Assembly: GCA_017502425.1 (NCBI GenBank)
Contig: JAFVVB010000186.1
Location: forward strand, 1 to 35,085
Length of the DNA stretch: 35,085 bases
Source: Ruminococcus sp.
GTDB lineage: Bacteria > Bacillota > Clostridia > Oscillospirales > Acutalibacteraceae
Direction of reading: 5' to 3'
Numbering within the stretch: position 1 is the first letter of the stretch; every line of letters begins with the position of its first letter. Positions 16,744-24,045 of this stretch are shown piece by piece. The notes under the pieces are model-generated. The model was given only the letters and a program-made list of their open reading frames with translations. It searched no databases and had not been told where the DNA came from. The position numbers and the translations under genes were made by a program.

Positions 16744-16958
16744 TCTGCTTTTACCTCAATAACTCTGTTTTCAAACTGTGCTGTATCACCATCACGCATT
16801 TTTTTACCGCGCATGGTACAAATTTCACCATTGACTTTAATTTCACCATTTTGAATCAGAAACTTAGCCTGACCACCAGTAGGGGCTATTCCTGCAAATT
16901 TAATTAAATTATCAAGTCTGATGAATTCTTCATTTATATTAATTATCTCTTTTTGCAT
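16740..16958 (-). CDS. yaaA: S4-domain RNA-binding protein YaaA
   Basis: Small S4-domain protein of the type found between dnaN and recF in Firmicutes (72 residues). The S4 fold is visible in RLDNLIKFAGIAPTGGQAKF and QNGEIKVNGEICTMRGKKMR. It probably binds structured RNA or ribosomal RNA; its exact role is unknown. The start MQKEIININ at 16958 is preferred because GAGGG lies 5 bases upstream. An in-frame ATG at 16970 would add four residues, overlap dnaN and lack a good ribosome site. The stop overlaps the recF TTG start. Confidence 0.88.
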   Translation of the reverse strand: MQKEIININEEFIRLDNLIKFAGIAPTGGQAKFLIQNGEIKVNGEICTMRGKKMRDGDTAQFENRVIEVKAD

Positions 16959-16959
16959 A

Positions 16960-18066
16960 TCAGCCCTCATTAGATAATCTCATAGGTACTACTAAGAAAG
17001 TAAAGCTATCACTATTAACAGGTTTAACAATCATAGGAGCGAGAGAACCGTTTAAAATAAGCTTAATTTCGTCTGTATCGCTATTTTTGAGTGCATCGAG
17101 TAAATATTTATTATTAAATCCTATTTCAACGTCTGAACCGATTGTAGACACAGTAAGGACATCATTTGCTTTACCCACGGCAGTAGAACATGAAAGTTTA
17201 ATCTGATCTGATGTGATAGACATTCTTACAGGAGACTGGATTTTTTCGTTAGTCAAAAGTGACATTCTATCAACTGCACTTGATAAAAGACGTGTGTTAA
17301 TAACAAGTTCAGTCTGAGCAGTTTTAGGAACTGTTGTTTTATAATCAAGGAAGTTACCCTCGATAAGACGAGAAATAATGCTATAATTTTCGATTTTAAA
17401 ACTGATGTGTCTCTGACCTACTATAATTTCAACATCTTTTTCATCGTCTGTGATAAGTTTTAAAATCTCACCCTGAGTTTTACCAGGTACTACAAATTTA
17501 TTCTTGCTGTCAGAATCGATATTTTCCTCTCTGATAGCCATTCTGTAACCATCAACAGATACTACTCTCAAAATTTTATCTTCAATTTCAAAAAGTGAGC
17601 CTGTGTAGATAGGTTTAGCCATATTATCAGATACAGCAAAAATAGTCTGCTTTATCATATTTTTGAGTATCTCAGATTTAACAACGATATTATCGGTCTG
17701 TTCAAAAGAAGGAAGTTCAGGATACTCGTTTGATGAAATACCGACTATCTGATAATCAGCCTGACCACTTGTGATATATGTGATAAGTCTCTCGTCGGTT
17801 TCGATACATACAACTTCTTCAGGAAGCTTTCTTACAATGTCTGAGAAAAGTTTAGCAGAAACAACTATTTCGCCTTCTTCATTTATAGTTGCTTCCATAT
17901 TGGTAGTGATACCGATTTCAAGGTCATATCCAGATAAAACTAACTGACCGCTGTATGCTTTAATTAAAATACCTTCGAGTGCTGGAATTGAAGCTTTTGA
18001 AGAAACAGCTCTTTGTACGTTAGATACGGCTGTTGCAAGTTCTGAACGTAAACAAGTAAATTTCAT
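16960..18066 (-). CDS. dnaN: DNA polymerase III beta subunit (sliding clamp)
   Basis: 368 residues, the usual length for the beta clamp, which encircles DNA and holds replication proteins on it. The N-terminus MKFTCLRSELATAVSNVQRAV and the C-terminus MIVKPVNSDSFTFLVVPMR are typical, with the three repeated clamp domains filling the protein. AAAGGA lies 8 bases before the ATG. It is downstream of dnaA across a 234-base spacer that looks like the origin unwinding region, and it is the first gene of the tightly packed dnaN-yaaA-recF-remB series. Confidence 0.96.
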   Translation of the reverse strand: MKFTCLRSELATAVSNVQRAVSSKASIPALEGILIKAYSGQLVLSGYDLEIGITTNMEATINEEGEIVVSAKLFSDIVRKLPEEVVCIETDERLITYITSGQADYQIVGISSNEYPELPSFEQTDNIVVKSEILKNMIKQTIFAVSDNMAKPIYTGSLFEIEDKILRVVSVDGYRMAIREENIDSDSKNKFVVPGKTQGEILKLITDDEKDVEIIVGQRHISFKIENYSIISRLIEGNFLDYKTTVPKTAQTELVINTRLLSSAVDRMSLLTNEKIQSPVRMSITSDQIKLSCSTAVGKANDVLTVSTIGSDVEIGFNNKYLLDALKNSDTDEIKLILNGSLAPMIVKPVNSDSFTFLVVPMRLSNEG

Positions 18067-18300
18067 TTTTTTATCCTTTCATCTAATCAAATGATTAATA
18101 TATATATTTAGAGTAGTTATAGTAGTGAGTGTTAATATGTTAACTTCTAAAATTATGTAGTGTCTGTCCCATATTCTGATATTTAATTCTCAATAAAAAA
18201 TATTGAAAACTAATAATATCTAAAAAAATAATTCAGATTATCAACATAATGTTAAAATATGTGAAGTTAATGTGGAAGAAAATATATGAAAACTTTTATA
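18067..18300. other. dnaA-dnaN spacer, candidate oriC unwinding region
   Basis: AT-rich gap without a gene. Reading the minus strand from dnaA to dnaN there is a DnaA-box-like TGTTGATAA (18246-18238, one mismatch to TGTGGATAA), then ATATTAACA (18138-18130, weak box). Next is a trinucleotide run CTCACTACTATAACTACT (18129-18112), followed by an AT-only block around 18110-18090. In B. subtilis the origin is opened at DnaA-trios in the same gap, in the same order and orientation. The region is called oriC from this layout and from the switch in gene direction; no perfect DnaA box was found. Confidence 0.6.
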
Positions 18301-19632
18301 CTATCTGTCACGGATATTTTTAATTATATCTTCGACGGTTTCTCTTAATAAAGAATCAGTTTTCATATTTTTTTCTACCTGCTGTACTGTGTATACGATA
18401 GTGGAGTAATGTCTGCCACCAAATTCTTTACCGACAGCTTCCATAGAAAGCGAAGTTAGTTCTCGTACTATGAATATAGCAATTTGTCTAGGCTTGTTTA
18501 TATTAGCTCTTCTGGATTTCTGCGATTTAATATCATCAGCTTCTACTCCAAAAGTACGGGCTACTTCATCAATGATTTTTTCTACCGTAAGCTCAGGTGG
18601 AGCTTCGTTATTTAAAATATCAGAGATAGCCTCAGTTACGGTAGTGATAGTAGGAATTTCTCCGGTTAAGTAGAATCTAGCTTTAAGCTTTTTAACTACG
18701 CCTTCGAGCTGTCTAATATTTGATTTTAATTTTTGCGCTATACATTCACACACATCGTCATCTAAATTAAGACCTAAAATTTCAGATTTACGTTTAATGA
18801 TAGCTATTCTGGTTTCTAAATCAGGTGGCTGAATATCAGCAATGAGTCCTGATTCAAAACGAGTACGCAATCTGTCTTCTAAAGTCTTGATTTCTTTTGG
18901 TGGTCTGTCAGATGTGAGTACTATCTGTTTTTTAGCTTCAAATAAAGAGTTGAATGTGTGGAAGAATTCTTCCTGAGTTCTTTCTTTACCACCTATAAAC
19001 TGAACGTCGTCTACTAAAAGTACGTCAGTTTGTCTATATTTTTGTCTGAATTCAGAAGCAGTAGCCATACGGATAGATTCTATAAGTTCGTTAGTAAAAT
19101 CATCACCTTTGATGTAGATAATCTTTTTATCAGGATAATTATTTTTGATATCGTTACCGATAGCATAAAGCAGGTGAGTTTTACCAAGTCCTGAGTTACC
19201 GTATAAAAACAGAGGGTTATATGCGCCCGCTGGGTTTTGAGCAACTGCTAAACACGCTGCGTGTGCAAATTTATTTGACTGACCAACGATAAAAGTATCG
19301 AAAGTAAATTCGTAACCTGCATCAGCTGACTGTTCATTGGATAAAAACTTCTCTTTTTCTTTTTTATCTACTTCATCAGGAATGATAAATTTAGTTTCAA
19401 ATGTAGTACCAAATACTGCTTTGTATGCTTCTTCGAGCATGGATAAATAACAACGCATCAGAGTCTGGCGATGAAAGTCATTAGGAACCATCAGTACGAT
19501 TTCGCTATTTTCAAAATCAATATTTACCGGTTCAATTCTACTTATCCATGTTTTATATGCAACGTCGGTTATTTTTTTCTCTTTGCAAAAGTAATCGCAT
19601 ATTACTTGCCATCCTTCATCAAAAGAACCCAT
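18301..19632 (-). CDS. dnaA: Chromosomal replication initiator DnaA
   Basis: 443-residue AAA+ initiator that binds DnaA boxes and melts the origin. Domain I is at about 1-80 with the WxxxI region (YKTWISRIEP). Domain II is short (about 85-105). The AAA+ domain has Walker A GNSGLGKTHLL (about 145-155), Walker B VLLVDDVQF (about 204-212) and sensor segments SDRPPKEI and RLRTRFESGL. Domain IV carries the DNA-binding helix-turn-helix with VGKEFGGRHYSTIVY. AGGAGG is 8 bases before the ATG. Two candidate promoters lie upstream. Confidence 0.98.
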   Translation of the reverse strand: MGSFDEGWQVICDYFCKEKKITDVAYKTWISRIEPVNIDFENSEIVLMVPNDFHRQTLMRCYLSMLEEAYKAVFGTTFETKFIIPDEVDKKEKEKFLSNEQSADAGYEFTFDTFIVGQSNKFAHAACLAVAQNPAGAYNPLFLYGNSGLGKTHLLYAIGNDIKNNYPDKKIIYIKGDDFTNELIESIRMATASEFRQKYRQTDVLLVDDVQFIGGKERTQEEFFHTFNSLFEAKKQIVLTSDRPPKEIKTLEDRLRTRFESGLIADIQPPDLETRIAIIKRKSEILGLNLDDDVCECIAQKLKSNIRQLEGVVKKLKARFYLTGEIPTITTVTEAISDILNNEAPPELTVEKIIDEVARTFGVEADDIKSQKSRRANINKPRQIAIFIVRELTSLSMEAVGKEFGGRHYSTIVYTVQQVEKNMKTDSLLRETVEDIIKNIRDR

Positions 19633-19706
19633 TATTTTTCCTCCTGTTTCAAAAAAATCGTGTCAAATTTCAATAAACCTAATACTTGTCCATTATTACA
19701 TTTAAC

Positions 19707-19735
19707 ATTCTATCAAAAAAATGTTGAAAAAGCAA
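19707..19735 (-). promoter_or_regulatory. Candidate proximal dnaA promoter
   Basis: The minus strand has TTGCTT (19735-19730), 17 bases, then TAGAAT (19712-19707), about 75 bases before the dnaA start. Confidence 0.5.
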
Positions 19736-19746
19736 TATATTTTTGC

Positions 19747-19775
19747 ATTATAAAGTAAATATTTACTATATTAAA
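19747..19775 (-). promoter_or_regulatory. Candidate distal dnaA promoter with palindromic spacer
   Basis: The minus strand has TTTAAT (19775-19770), 17 bases, then TATAAT (19752-19747). The spacer contains the perfect palindrome AGTAAATATTTACT (19754-19767), well placed for a repressor. The -35 is weak. Confidence 0.4.
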
Positions 19776-19909
19776 TATGCCTTATTTTTAATGTTTTTCA
19801 GAGGTCTGTAATTTGTGGTCAAAAAGCCACTAAAATACTAGATATAGTGGGTGCAAAAATCAGCTTTTTTAAAATATTATATAATACAATATAGAAGTAA
19901 AAATTTTTG

Positions 19910-19939
19910 TTGACAAAATCGGTGTTTTTAAGCTATAAT
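19910..19939 (+). promoter_or_regulatory. Sigma-A promoter of rpmH
   Basis: TTGACA (19910-19915) and TATAAT (19934-19939), both perfect consensus hexamers, separated by 18 bases, 40 bases upstream of the rpmH start. It is the strongest promoter in the window, as expected for a ribosomal protein gene. Confidence 0.88.
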
Positions 19940-19979
19940 GCTAGATTGTAAGGTTATGTACCCGAAAGGAGGGTTTTAA

Positions 19980-20114
19980 ATGCTGAGAACATATCAGCCA
20001 AAAAAGCTTCACAGAAAGAAGGAGCACGGCTTCAGAAAAAGAATGGCTACTAAAAACGGTCGTAAGGTTTTAGCTAGAAGAAGAGCTAAAGGCAGAAAGC
20101 AATTATCATACTAA
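19980..20114 (+). CDS. rpmH: 50S ribosomal protein L34
   Basis: 44-residue, very basic protein starting MLRTYQPKKLHRKKEHGF, continuing through RKRMATKNGRKVLARRRAKGR, then KQLSY. It matches L34 over its full length. It is a structural protein of the large ribosomal subunit. AAAGGAGGG lies 6 bases upstream of the ATG. It is the first gene of the rightward arm and is followed by a terminator-like hairpin that probably lets only part of the transcription pass into rnpA. Confidence 0.97.
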   Translation: MLRTYQPKKLHRKKEHGFRKRMATKNGRKVLARRRAKGRKQLSY

Positions 20115-20118
20115 GAAT

Positions 20119-20149
20119 AGGCCACTGTCGGCAGTGGTCTTTCTTTTTA
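20119..20149 (+). terminator. Terminator or attenuator between rpmH and rnpA
   Basis: GGCCACTG and CAGTGGTC pair (8 bp, one G-U) around a 4-base loop, followed by TTTCTTTTT. It would reduce transcription of rnpA relative to the abundant L34 message. Confidence 0.8.
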
Positions 20150-20167
20150 TTTAACGCTATTTAAGCT

Positions 20168-20203
20168 ATGCGGTTACTACTACTAATTCCACTAAAACCG
20201 CAT
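20168..20203 (+). promoter_or_regulatory. Stem-loop in the rnpA leader
   Basis: ATGCGGTT and AACCGCAT are perfect 8-base complements separated by 20 bases. The hairpin ends 22 bases before the rnpA ATG and has no T run, so it is a leader structure or processing site rather than a terminator. Confidence 0.4.
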
Positions 20204-20224
20204 GCCTTTTAAAGGGTGGTTAAG

Positions 20225-20563
20225 ATGAGAGATTATCTCACTATAAAAGAGAATTTCAGATTCCAGCGCGCATATAAAAGAGGAAAGTCTTTTGTATCTC
20301 CTGCGCTTGTTACTTATGTCATTAAAAATAATACAAATAACCTTCAAATTGGAATAACCACTTCTAAAAAAATAGGCAAAGCTGTACAGCGCAATAGATG
20401 CAGACGAATCATAAGAGCGGCTTTTGATGAGCTTAGACCTTTAGTTATTAATGGGTACGACATAGTTTTTGTATCAAGAACTAAAACCCCTTATGTAAAA
20501 AGTACTGACATATTGTGCTATATGAGAAAGCATTTGCAACAGGCAAATGTGTTAAAAAAATAA
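20225..20563 (+). CDS. rnpA: Ribonuclease P protein component
   Basis: 112 residues from the ATG at 20225. An in-frame GTG nine bases upstream lies inside the ribosome site AAAGGGTGG and is rejected. The protein is basic and carries the RnpA signature KKIGKAVQRNRCRRIIRAAF, which contacts the RNA subunit. It assists the catalytic RNA in removing 5' leaders from tRNA precursors. It follows rpmH and is one base from yidD, the standard order. Confidence 0.95.
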   Translation: MRDYLTIKENFRFQRAYKRGKSFVSPALVTYVIKNNTNNLQIGITTSKKIGKAVQRNRCRRIIRAAFDELRPLVINGYDIVFVSRTKTPYVKSTDILCYMRKHLQQANVLKK

Positions 20564-20564
20564 T

Positions 20565-20789
20565 ATGAAGAAAATTTTTATTTCATTGATCAGATTTTAT
20601 CAGTGCAAAATTTCTCCTTTAATGGGAAAAGGTAAGTGTAAATTTTACCCCACCTGCTCACAGTATGCTATTGAAGCTATATCCGAATATGGTGCGTTTA
20701 AAGGTACATTTTTGGCATTGTGGAGGATACTCAGGTGTAATCCGTTTTCCCGCGGGGGATATGACCCCGTTAAAAAGAAGAAGCACTAA
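20565..20789 (+). CDS. yidD: Membrane protein insertion efficiency factor YidD
   Basis: 74 residues with the family core YQCKISPLMGKGKCKFYPTC, SQYAIEAI and RILRCNPFSRGGYDPV. YidD is a small amphipathic membrane-associated protein that assists YidC/Sec insertion. It begins 1 base after the rnpA stop and lies 23 bases before yidC, so the three are read together. Confidence 0.95.
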   Translation: MKKIFISLIRFYQCKISPLMGKGKCKFYPTCSQYAIEAISEYGAFKGTFLALWRILRCNPFSRGGYDPVKKKKH

Positions 20790-20812
20790 GGATAAAGAAG
20801 GTTAAATTTATT

Positions 20813-21736
20813 ATGGTTGGATTTTTTAACATTTTTGGTAGTTTATTTGGATATATACTTTGGTTTGCATATTCATTCATAAATAACTTTGGTATTGCTA
20901 TCATCATTTTCACTTTACTGTTCAAGGTTATTTTGTTCCCATCTTCTGTAAAACAGCAGAAATCCATGGCTGCAAACGCAAAGCTCCAGGCAAAACAGAA
21001 AGAACTACAACAAAAATACGGCGAAGATAAACAGAAATATAACGAAGAACTTCAAAAATTATACGAAAAAGAAAACGTTAGTCCGTTTGGTGGTTGTTTA
21101 ACATCACTTTTACCTATGTTAATTATGCTCGGTATCTTCTATTCAGTAGCAAGACCGCTTTCTAATGTTGTGCATATCGCGTCTGAGAAAGTAACTGCTT
21201 TAGCTGAGTATATTCACACAATACCGGGTTTTTCTCTCAATTCAACTTCTATTTATCACGAAATTGATATATTAAGAGTATTTGACAGCATTTCATCACA
21301 CAGTGCTGTTACTGAGATACTTACAGGCGATGAAATCGAAAAAATCAATATGCTTTCGGGCGGCTTTAACTTCTTAGGTCTTGATTTACTTTCAACACCT
21401 AAATTTACCGGTGGAATTCTTTTATTAATTCCGATTTTATGTCTTTTAACATCAGTCGGTACTCAGATTTTCACTATGTTTACTAAGGGAAGCCCTATGA
21501 AAAACCAGCAGGGTTGTATGAAATTTATGTTCATCGGTTTACCTGTTCTTACTGCTTGGATCGCTTATACTGTTCCTGCTGCTGTTGGTTTTTACTGGAT
21601 TTGTTCAAACTTATTCGGATTTGTCCAGATTATTATCATGAACAAATTCTACTCAGCGGACAAGTTAATTGCTAAAACTGAGGCTCAACATATCGCAAGA
21701 CTTGAATTAGAAGAGAAAAGCGTGAAGAAATATTAA
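20813..21736 (+). CDS. yidC: Membrane protein insertase YidC/OxaA
   Basis: 307 residues, the short Gram-positive type without the large periplasmic domain of Proteobacteria. The first helix is near residues 14-35 and is followed by a charged cytoplasmic coiled coil (about 45-85, KLQAKQKELQQKYGEDKQKY). Then come PFGGCLTSLLPMLIMLGIFY and the later helices, including PVLTAWIAYTVPAAVGFYWI. It inserts membrane proteins alone or with SecYEG. There is no lipoprotein signal at the N-terminus, unlike B. subtilis SpoIIIJ. The segment between helices 2 and 3 (about 125-195) is longer than usual. Confidence 0.94.
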   Translation: MVGFFNIFGSLFGYILWFAYSFINNFGIAIIIFTLLFKVILFPSSVKQQKSMAANAKLQAKQKELQQKYGEDKQKYNEELQKLYEKENVSPFGGCLTSLLPMLIMLGIFYSVARPLSNVVHIASEKVTALAEYIHTIPGFSLNSTSIYHEIDILRVFDSISSHSAVTEILTGDEIEKINMLSGGFNFLGLDLLSTPKFTGGILLLIPILCLLTSVGTQIFTMFTKGSPMKNQQGCMKFMFIGLPVLTAWIAYTVPAAVGFYWICSNLFGFVQIIIMNKFYSADKLIAKTEAQHIARLELEEKSVKKY

Positions 21737-21786
21737 TTACGGACTTTAATTAAAGGCGAAGATAATTCATTAAAGAAGGTGCAATT

Positions 21787-22575
21787 TTGAATAGAGAAGC
21801 TATTGCAACAGGTAATACTGTTGAAGAAGCAAGAGAAAAAGCATGCGAAATGCTCGGCGTTGAGTCTTATGATGACAACGTTGAGTTTGAAATAATTGAA
21901 ATGCAATCTAAAAAAATCTTAGGTCTTTTTGGTGGTCATCCTGCCAAAGTCAAGGTTTTTATTAAAACTACACCTGCTCAGGCAGCTACTGAGTATTTAG
22001 AAAACATCATTAAAGCGATGGGTTTAACTGATATTCAGATGAGTGTAGAAGAAAAAGAAAAGAATAATATCATTATTGATATCACAGGTGAAGACGTTGG
22101 TTCTGTTATTGGCAGAAGAGGCGAAACATTAGATGCTTTACAGTATCTCACATGTTTAGTTGCTAACCACGTAGAAAACTCTTATTGCAGAGTTACTATC
22201 AACACAGGTGATTACAGAGAAAAAAGAGAAAAAACTCTCGAAATTTTAGGCAGAAAGCTTGCTATCAAAGCTGCAAAAACAGGCAGAAAAGCATCTCTTG
22301 AGCCTATGAATCCTTATGAGAGAAGAATCATCCATACTGCTGTTCAGAAAGTCAACGGTGCTATCTCATGGAGTGAGGGTGAAAATATCAACCGTCATGT
22401 CGTTATCGGTCCTGACCAAAAATCAAAGGGTAACTTTAAAGGTGGCAGAAACGGCAGAAGACCATACAAAGGTGGTAAAGGCTCTGCTAAATCTCAGCCT
22501 AAAGCACCAAACCCAGACCGCAAACCTTTAAACGAGGGCGGCGAGTACGGTCTCTACGGCAGAATTGATAAATAA
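21787..22575 (+). CDS. khpB: RNA-binding protein KhpB (Jag)
   Basis: 262 residues. The Jag_N domain is at about 1-60 (TVEEAREKACEMLGV, KKILGLFGGHPAKVKV). A KH domain has IIDITGEDVGSVIGRRGETL (about 97-116). The R3H domain contains LEPMNPYERRIIHTAVQ. A Gly/Lys/Arg-rich tail of about 45 residues follows and is longer than usual, probably adding RNA affinity. KhpB acts with KhpA on RNA and affects cell elongation in streptococci. The start is a TTG with GAAGGTG 6 bases upstream. It is placed after yidC as in most Firmicutes. Confidence 0.92.
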   Translation: MNREAIATGNTVEEAREKACEMLGVESYDDNVEFEIIEMQSKKILGLFGGHPAKVKVFIKTTPAQAATEYLENIIKAMGLTDIQMSVEEKEKNNIIIDITGEDVGSVIGRRGETLDALQYLTCLVANHVENSYCRVTINTGDYREKREKTLEILGRKLAIKAAKTGRKASLEPMNPYERRIIHTAVQKVNGAISWSEGENINRHVVIGPDQKSKGNFKGGRNGRRPYKGGKGSAKSQPKAPNPDRKPLNEGGEYGLYGRIDK

Positions 22576-22580
22576 AACGT

Positions 22581-22606
22581 AGGGGCGGTTTATCCGCCCC
22601 TTTTTG
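22581..22606 (+). terminator. Rho-independent terminator after khpB
   Basis: GGGGCGG and CCGCCCC pair around a 5-base loop, followed by TTTTT. It closes the rnpA-yidD-yidC-khpB transcript. Confidence 0.93.
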
Positions 22607-22637
22607 ATTTTTTACTTTATTTACAAAAGGTGTTACT

Positions 22638-24005
22638 ATGTTGAATTCTACTATCGCAGCTATCAGTACTGCTCAGGGTCTGGGCGGTATCGGTGTCATA
22701 AGAATATCAGGTGACGATGCTTTTACTATTGCTGATAAAGTATTTGTCGCAGTGAGTAATAATAAGCTGGGCGATGTGAAGGGCTATACTGCACATTTCG
22801 GTGCAGTTTACTATAATAACGAAAAAATCGATGAGTGTGTTGCTACTGTTTTCAGAGCACCACACAGTTATACCGGAGAAAACGTAGTTGAGTTTTCTGT
22901 ACATGGTGGTACTTATGTTACTAAAACAGTACTCAGAGCAGTTTTAGATAATGGTGCGGTACCGGCTTTAGCAGGTGAGTTTACTAAGAGAGCGTTTTTA
23001 AATGGCAAGCTTGATTTGACTGAAGCTGAGGCTGTTATGGATATTATCGGCGCTAAATCTCACGCTGCTGCTAAATCCGCACTTACTGTACACGAAGGTG
23101 CTTTGAGTAAAAGCATTAATGAGGTTAAAGAAGACCTTGTATTGCGTGCTGCTCACCTTTGTGCGTGGGCTGACTATCCTGAAGAGGATATACCTGAAAT
23201 TGAATTTAACGCGCTTAAAGATGCGCTTGATATTGCATATAATAAACTATCCTTTTTACTTAGTAATTACGATAAAGGAAAAGCCATAAGAGATGGCATT
23301 GATACTGTTATCGTCGGCAGACCGAATGTCGGTAAATCTACGCTGATGAATCTTATTACCGGTTATGATAAAAGTATTGTTACTGATATAGCAGGAACTA
23401 CTCGTGATGTAGTAGAAGAAACTGCTGTTGTAAAAGATATTACTCTTCATCTGTCTGATACTGCCGGTATCAGAGATGCTGATAATGCTATTGAGAAAAT
23501 CGGTGTTGATAAAGCTAAAAAACGTCTTAGTACAGCTGAGCTGATTATCGCTGTTTTTGACGCGTCTGCTGAGCTTTCACATGATGATATTTCTATTTTA
23601 AATGACATCAAAGGCAGTATTTGTATTGCTGTTATTAATAAAGAGGATTTAGATATAAAACTCGATATTGAAAAGATAAAGGAAGTTACTGAAAACATCG
23701 TGTTTATGTCTGCCAAAGCTAAAACTGGTGTAAAAGAATTTGAAGATATTTTAGAAAAAGTTGCGGGTACTGCTGATTTTGATGCATCTAACGCAGTACT
23801 TTCTAACGAACGTCAGAGAAGTCTTGCTAAAGCGTCTTTCGATGCTTTAAGTGATGCTATCAACGCTCTTGATATGGGTATGACTTACGATGCTGTTACC
23901 GTATCTTTAGAAGATGCTATCGCTTTTTTATGTGAGTTAACTGGAGAGCGTGTCACAGAAACTGTGGTTGATAATGTATTCCACCAGTTCTGTGTTGGTA
24001 AGTAA
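22638..24005 (+). CDS. mnmE: tRNA modification GTPase MnmE
   Basis: 455 residues. With MnmG it installs the (carboxy)methylaminomethyl group at uridine 34 of certain tRNAs. The N-terminal folate-binding domain (STIAAISTAQGLGGIGVIRI) is followed by a G domain with VGRPNVGKSTLMNLI, the K-loop region DIAGTTRDVVEE, DTAGIRDAD and NKED. The C-terminus ends FCVGK, where the cysteine of the CxGK motif is catalytic. AAAGGTG lies before the ATG. The gene starts 31 bases after a terminator and probably has its own promoter in the T-rich gap or depends on readthrough. Confidence 0.97.
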   Translation: MLNSTIAAISTAQGLGGIGVIRISGDDAFTIADKVFVAVSNNKLGDVKGYTAHFGAVYYNNEKIDECVATVFRAPHSYTGENVVEFSVHGGTYVTKTVLRAVLDNGAVPALAGEFTKRAFLNGKLDLTEAEAVMDIIGAKSHAAAKSALTVHEGALSKSINEVKEDLVLRAAHLCAWADYPEEDIPEIEFNALKDALDIAYNKLSFLLSNYDKGKAIRDGIDTVIVGRPNVGKSTLMNLITGYDKSIVTDIAGTTRDVVEETAVVKDITLHLSDTAGIRDADNAIEKIGVDKAKKRLSTAELIIAVFDASAELSHDDISILNDIKGSICIAVINKEDLDIKLDIEKIKEVTENIVFMSAKAKTGVKEFEDILEKVAGTADFDASNAVLSNERQRSLAKASFDALSDAINALDMGMTYDAVTVSLEDAIAFLCELTGERVTETVVDNVFHQFCVGK

Positions 24006-24045
24006 TTTATTTAGATTTAAAAAGTTTTTACCGAGAGGTTTAATT

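Larger units (their letters stand above)
19633..19979. other. dnaA-rpmH divergent intergenic region
   Basis: 347-base AT-rich gap from which transcription leaves in both directions. It holds two candidate dnaA promoters, the rpmH promoter, the 14-bp palindrome at 19754-19767 and a 6-bp inverted repeat CCACTA/TAGTGG (19827-19850). No perfect DnaA box is visible here, unlike in B. subtilis; TGTGGTCAA near 19815-19823 is only a two-mismatch match. It could still be part of a bipartite origin with the dnaA-dnaN spacer. Confidence 0.55.

Noticed and set aside
19651..19656. TGAAAC directly before the dnaA ribosome site
   Set aside because: It is 19 bases from the start codon, too close to act as a -35, and is probably chance.
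23950..24045. Longer N-terminus for mnmG
   Set aside because: It would overlap mnmE by 56 bases and lacks a ribosome site; the ATG at 24046 has both proper spacing and family-typical length.
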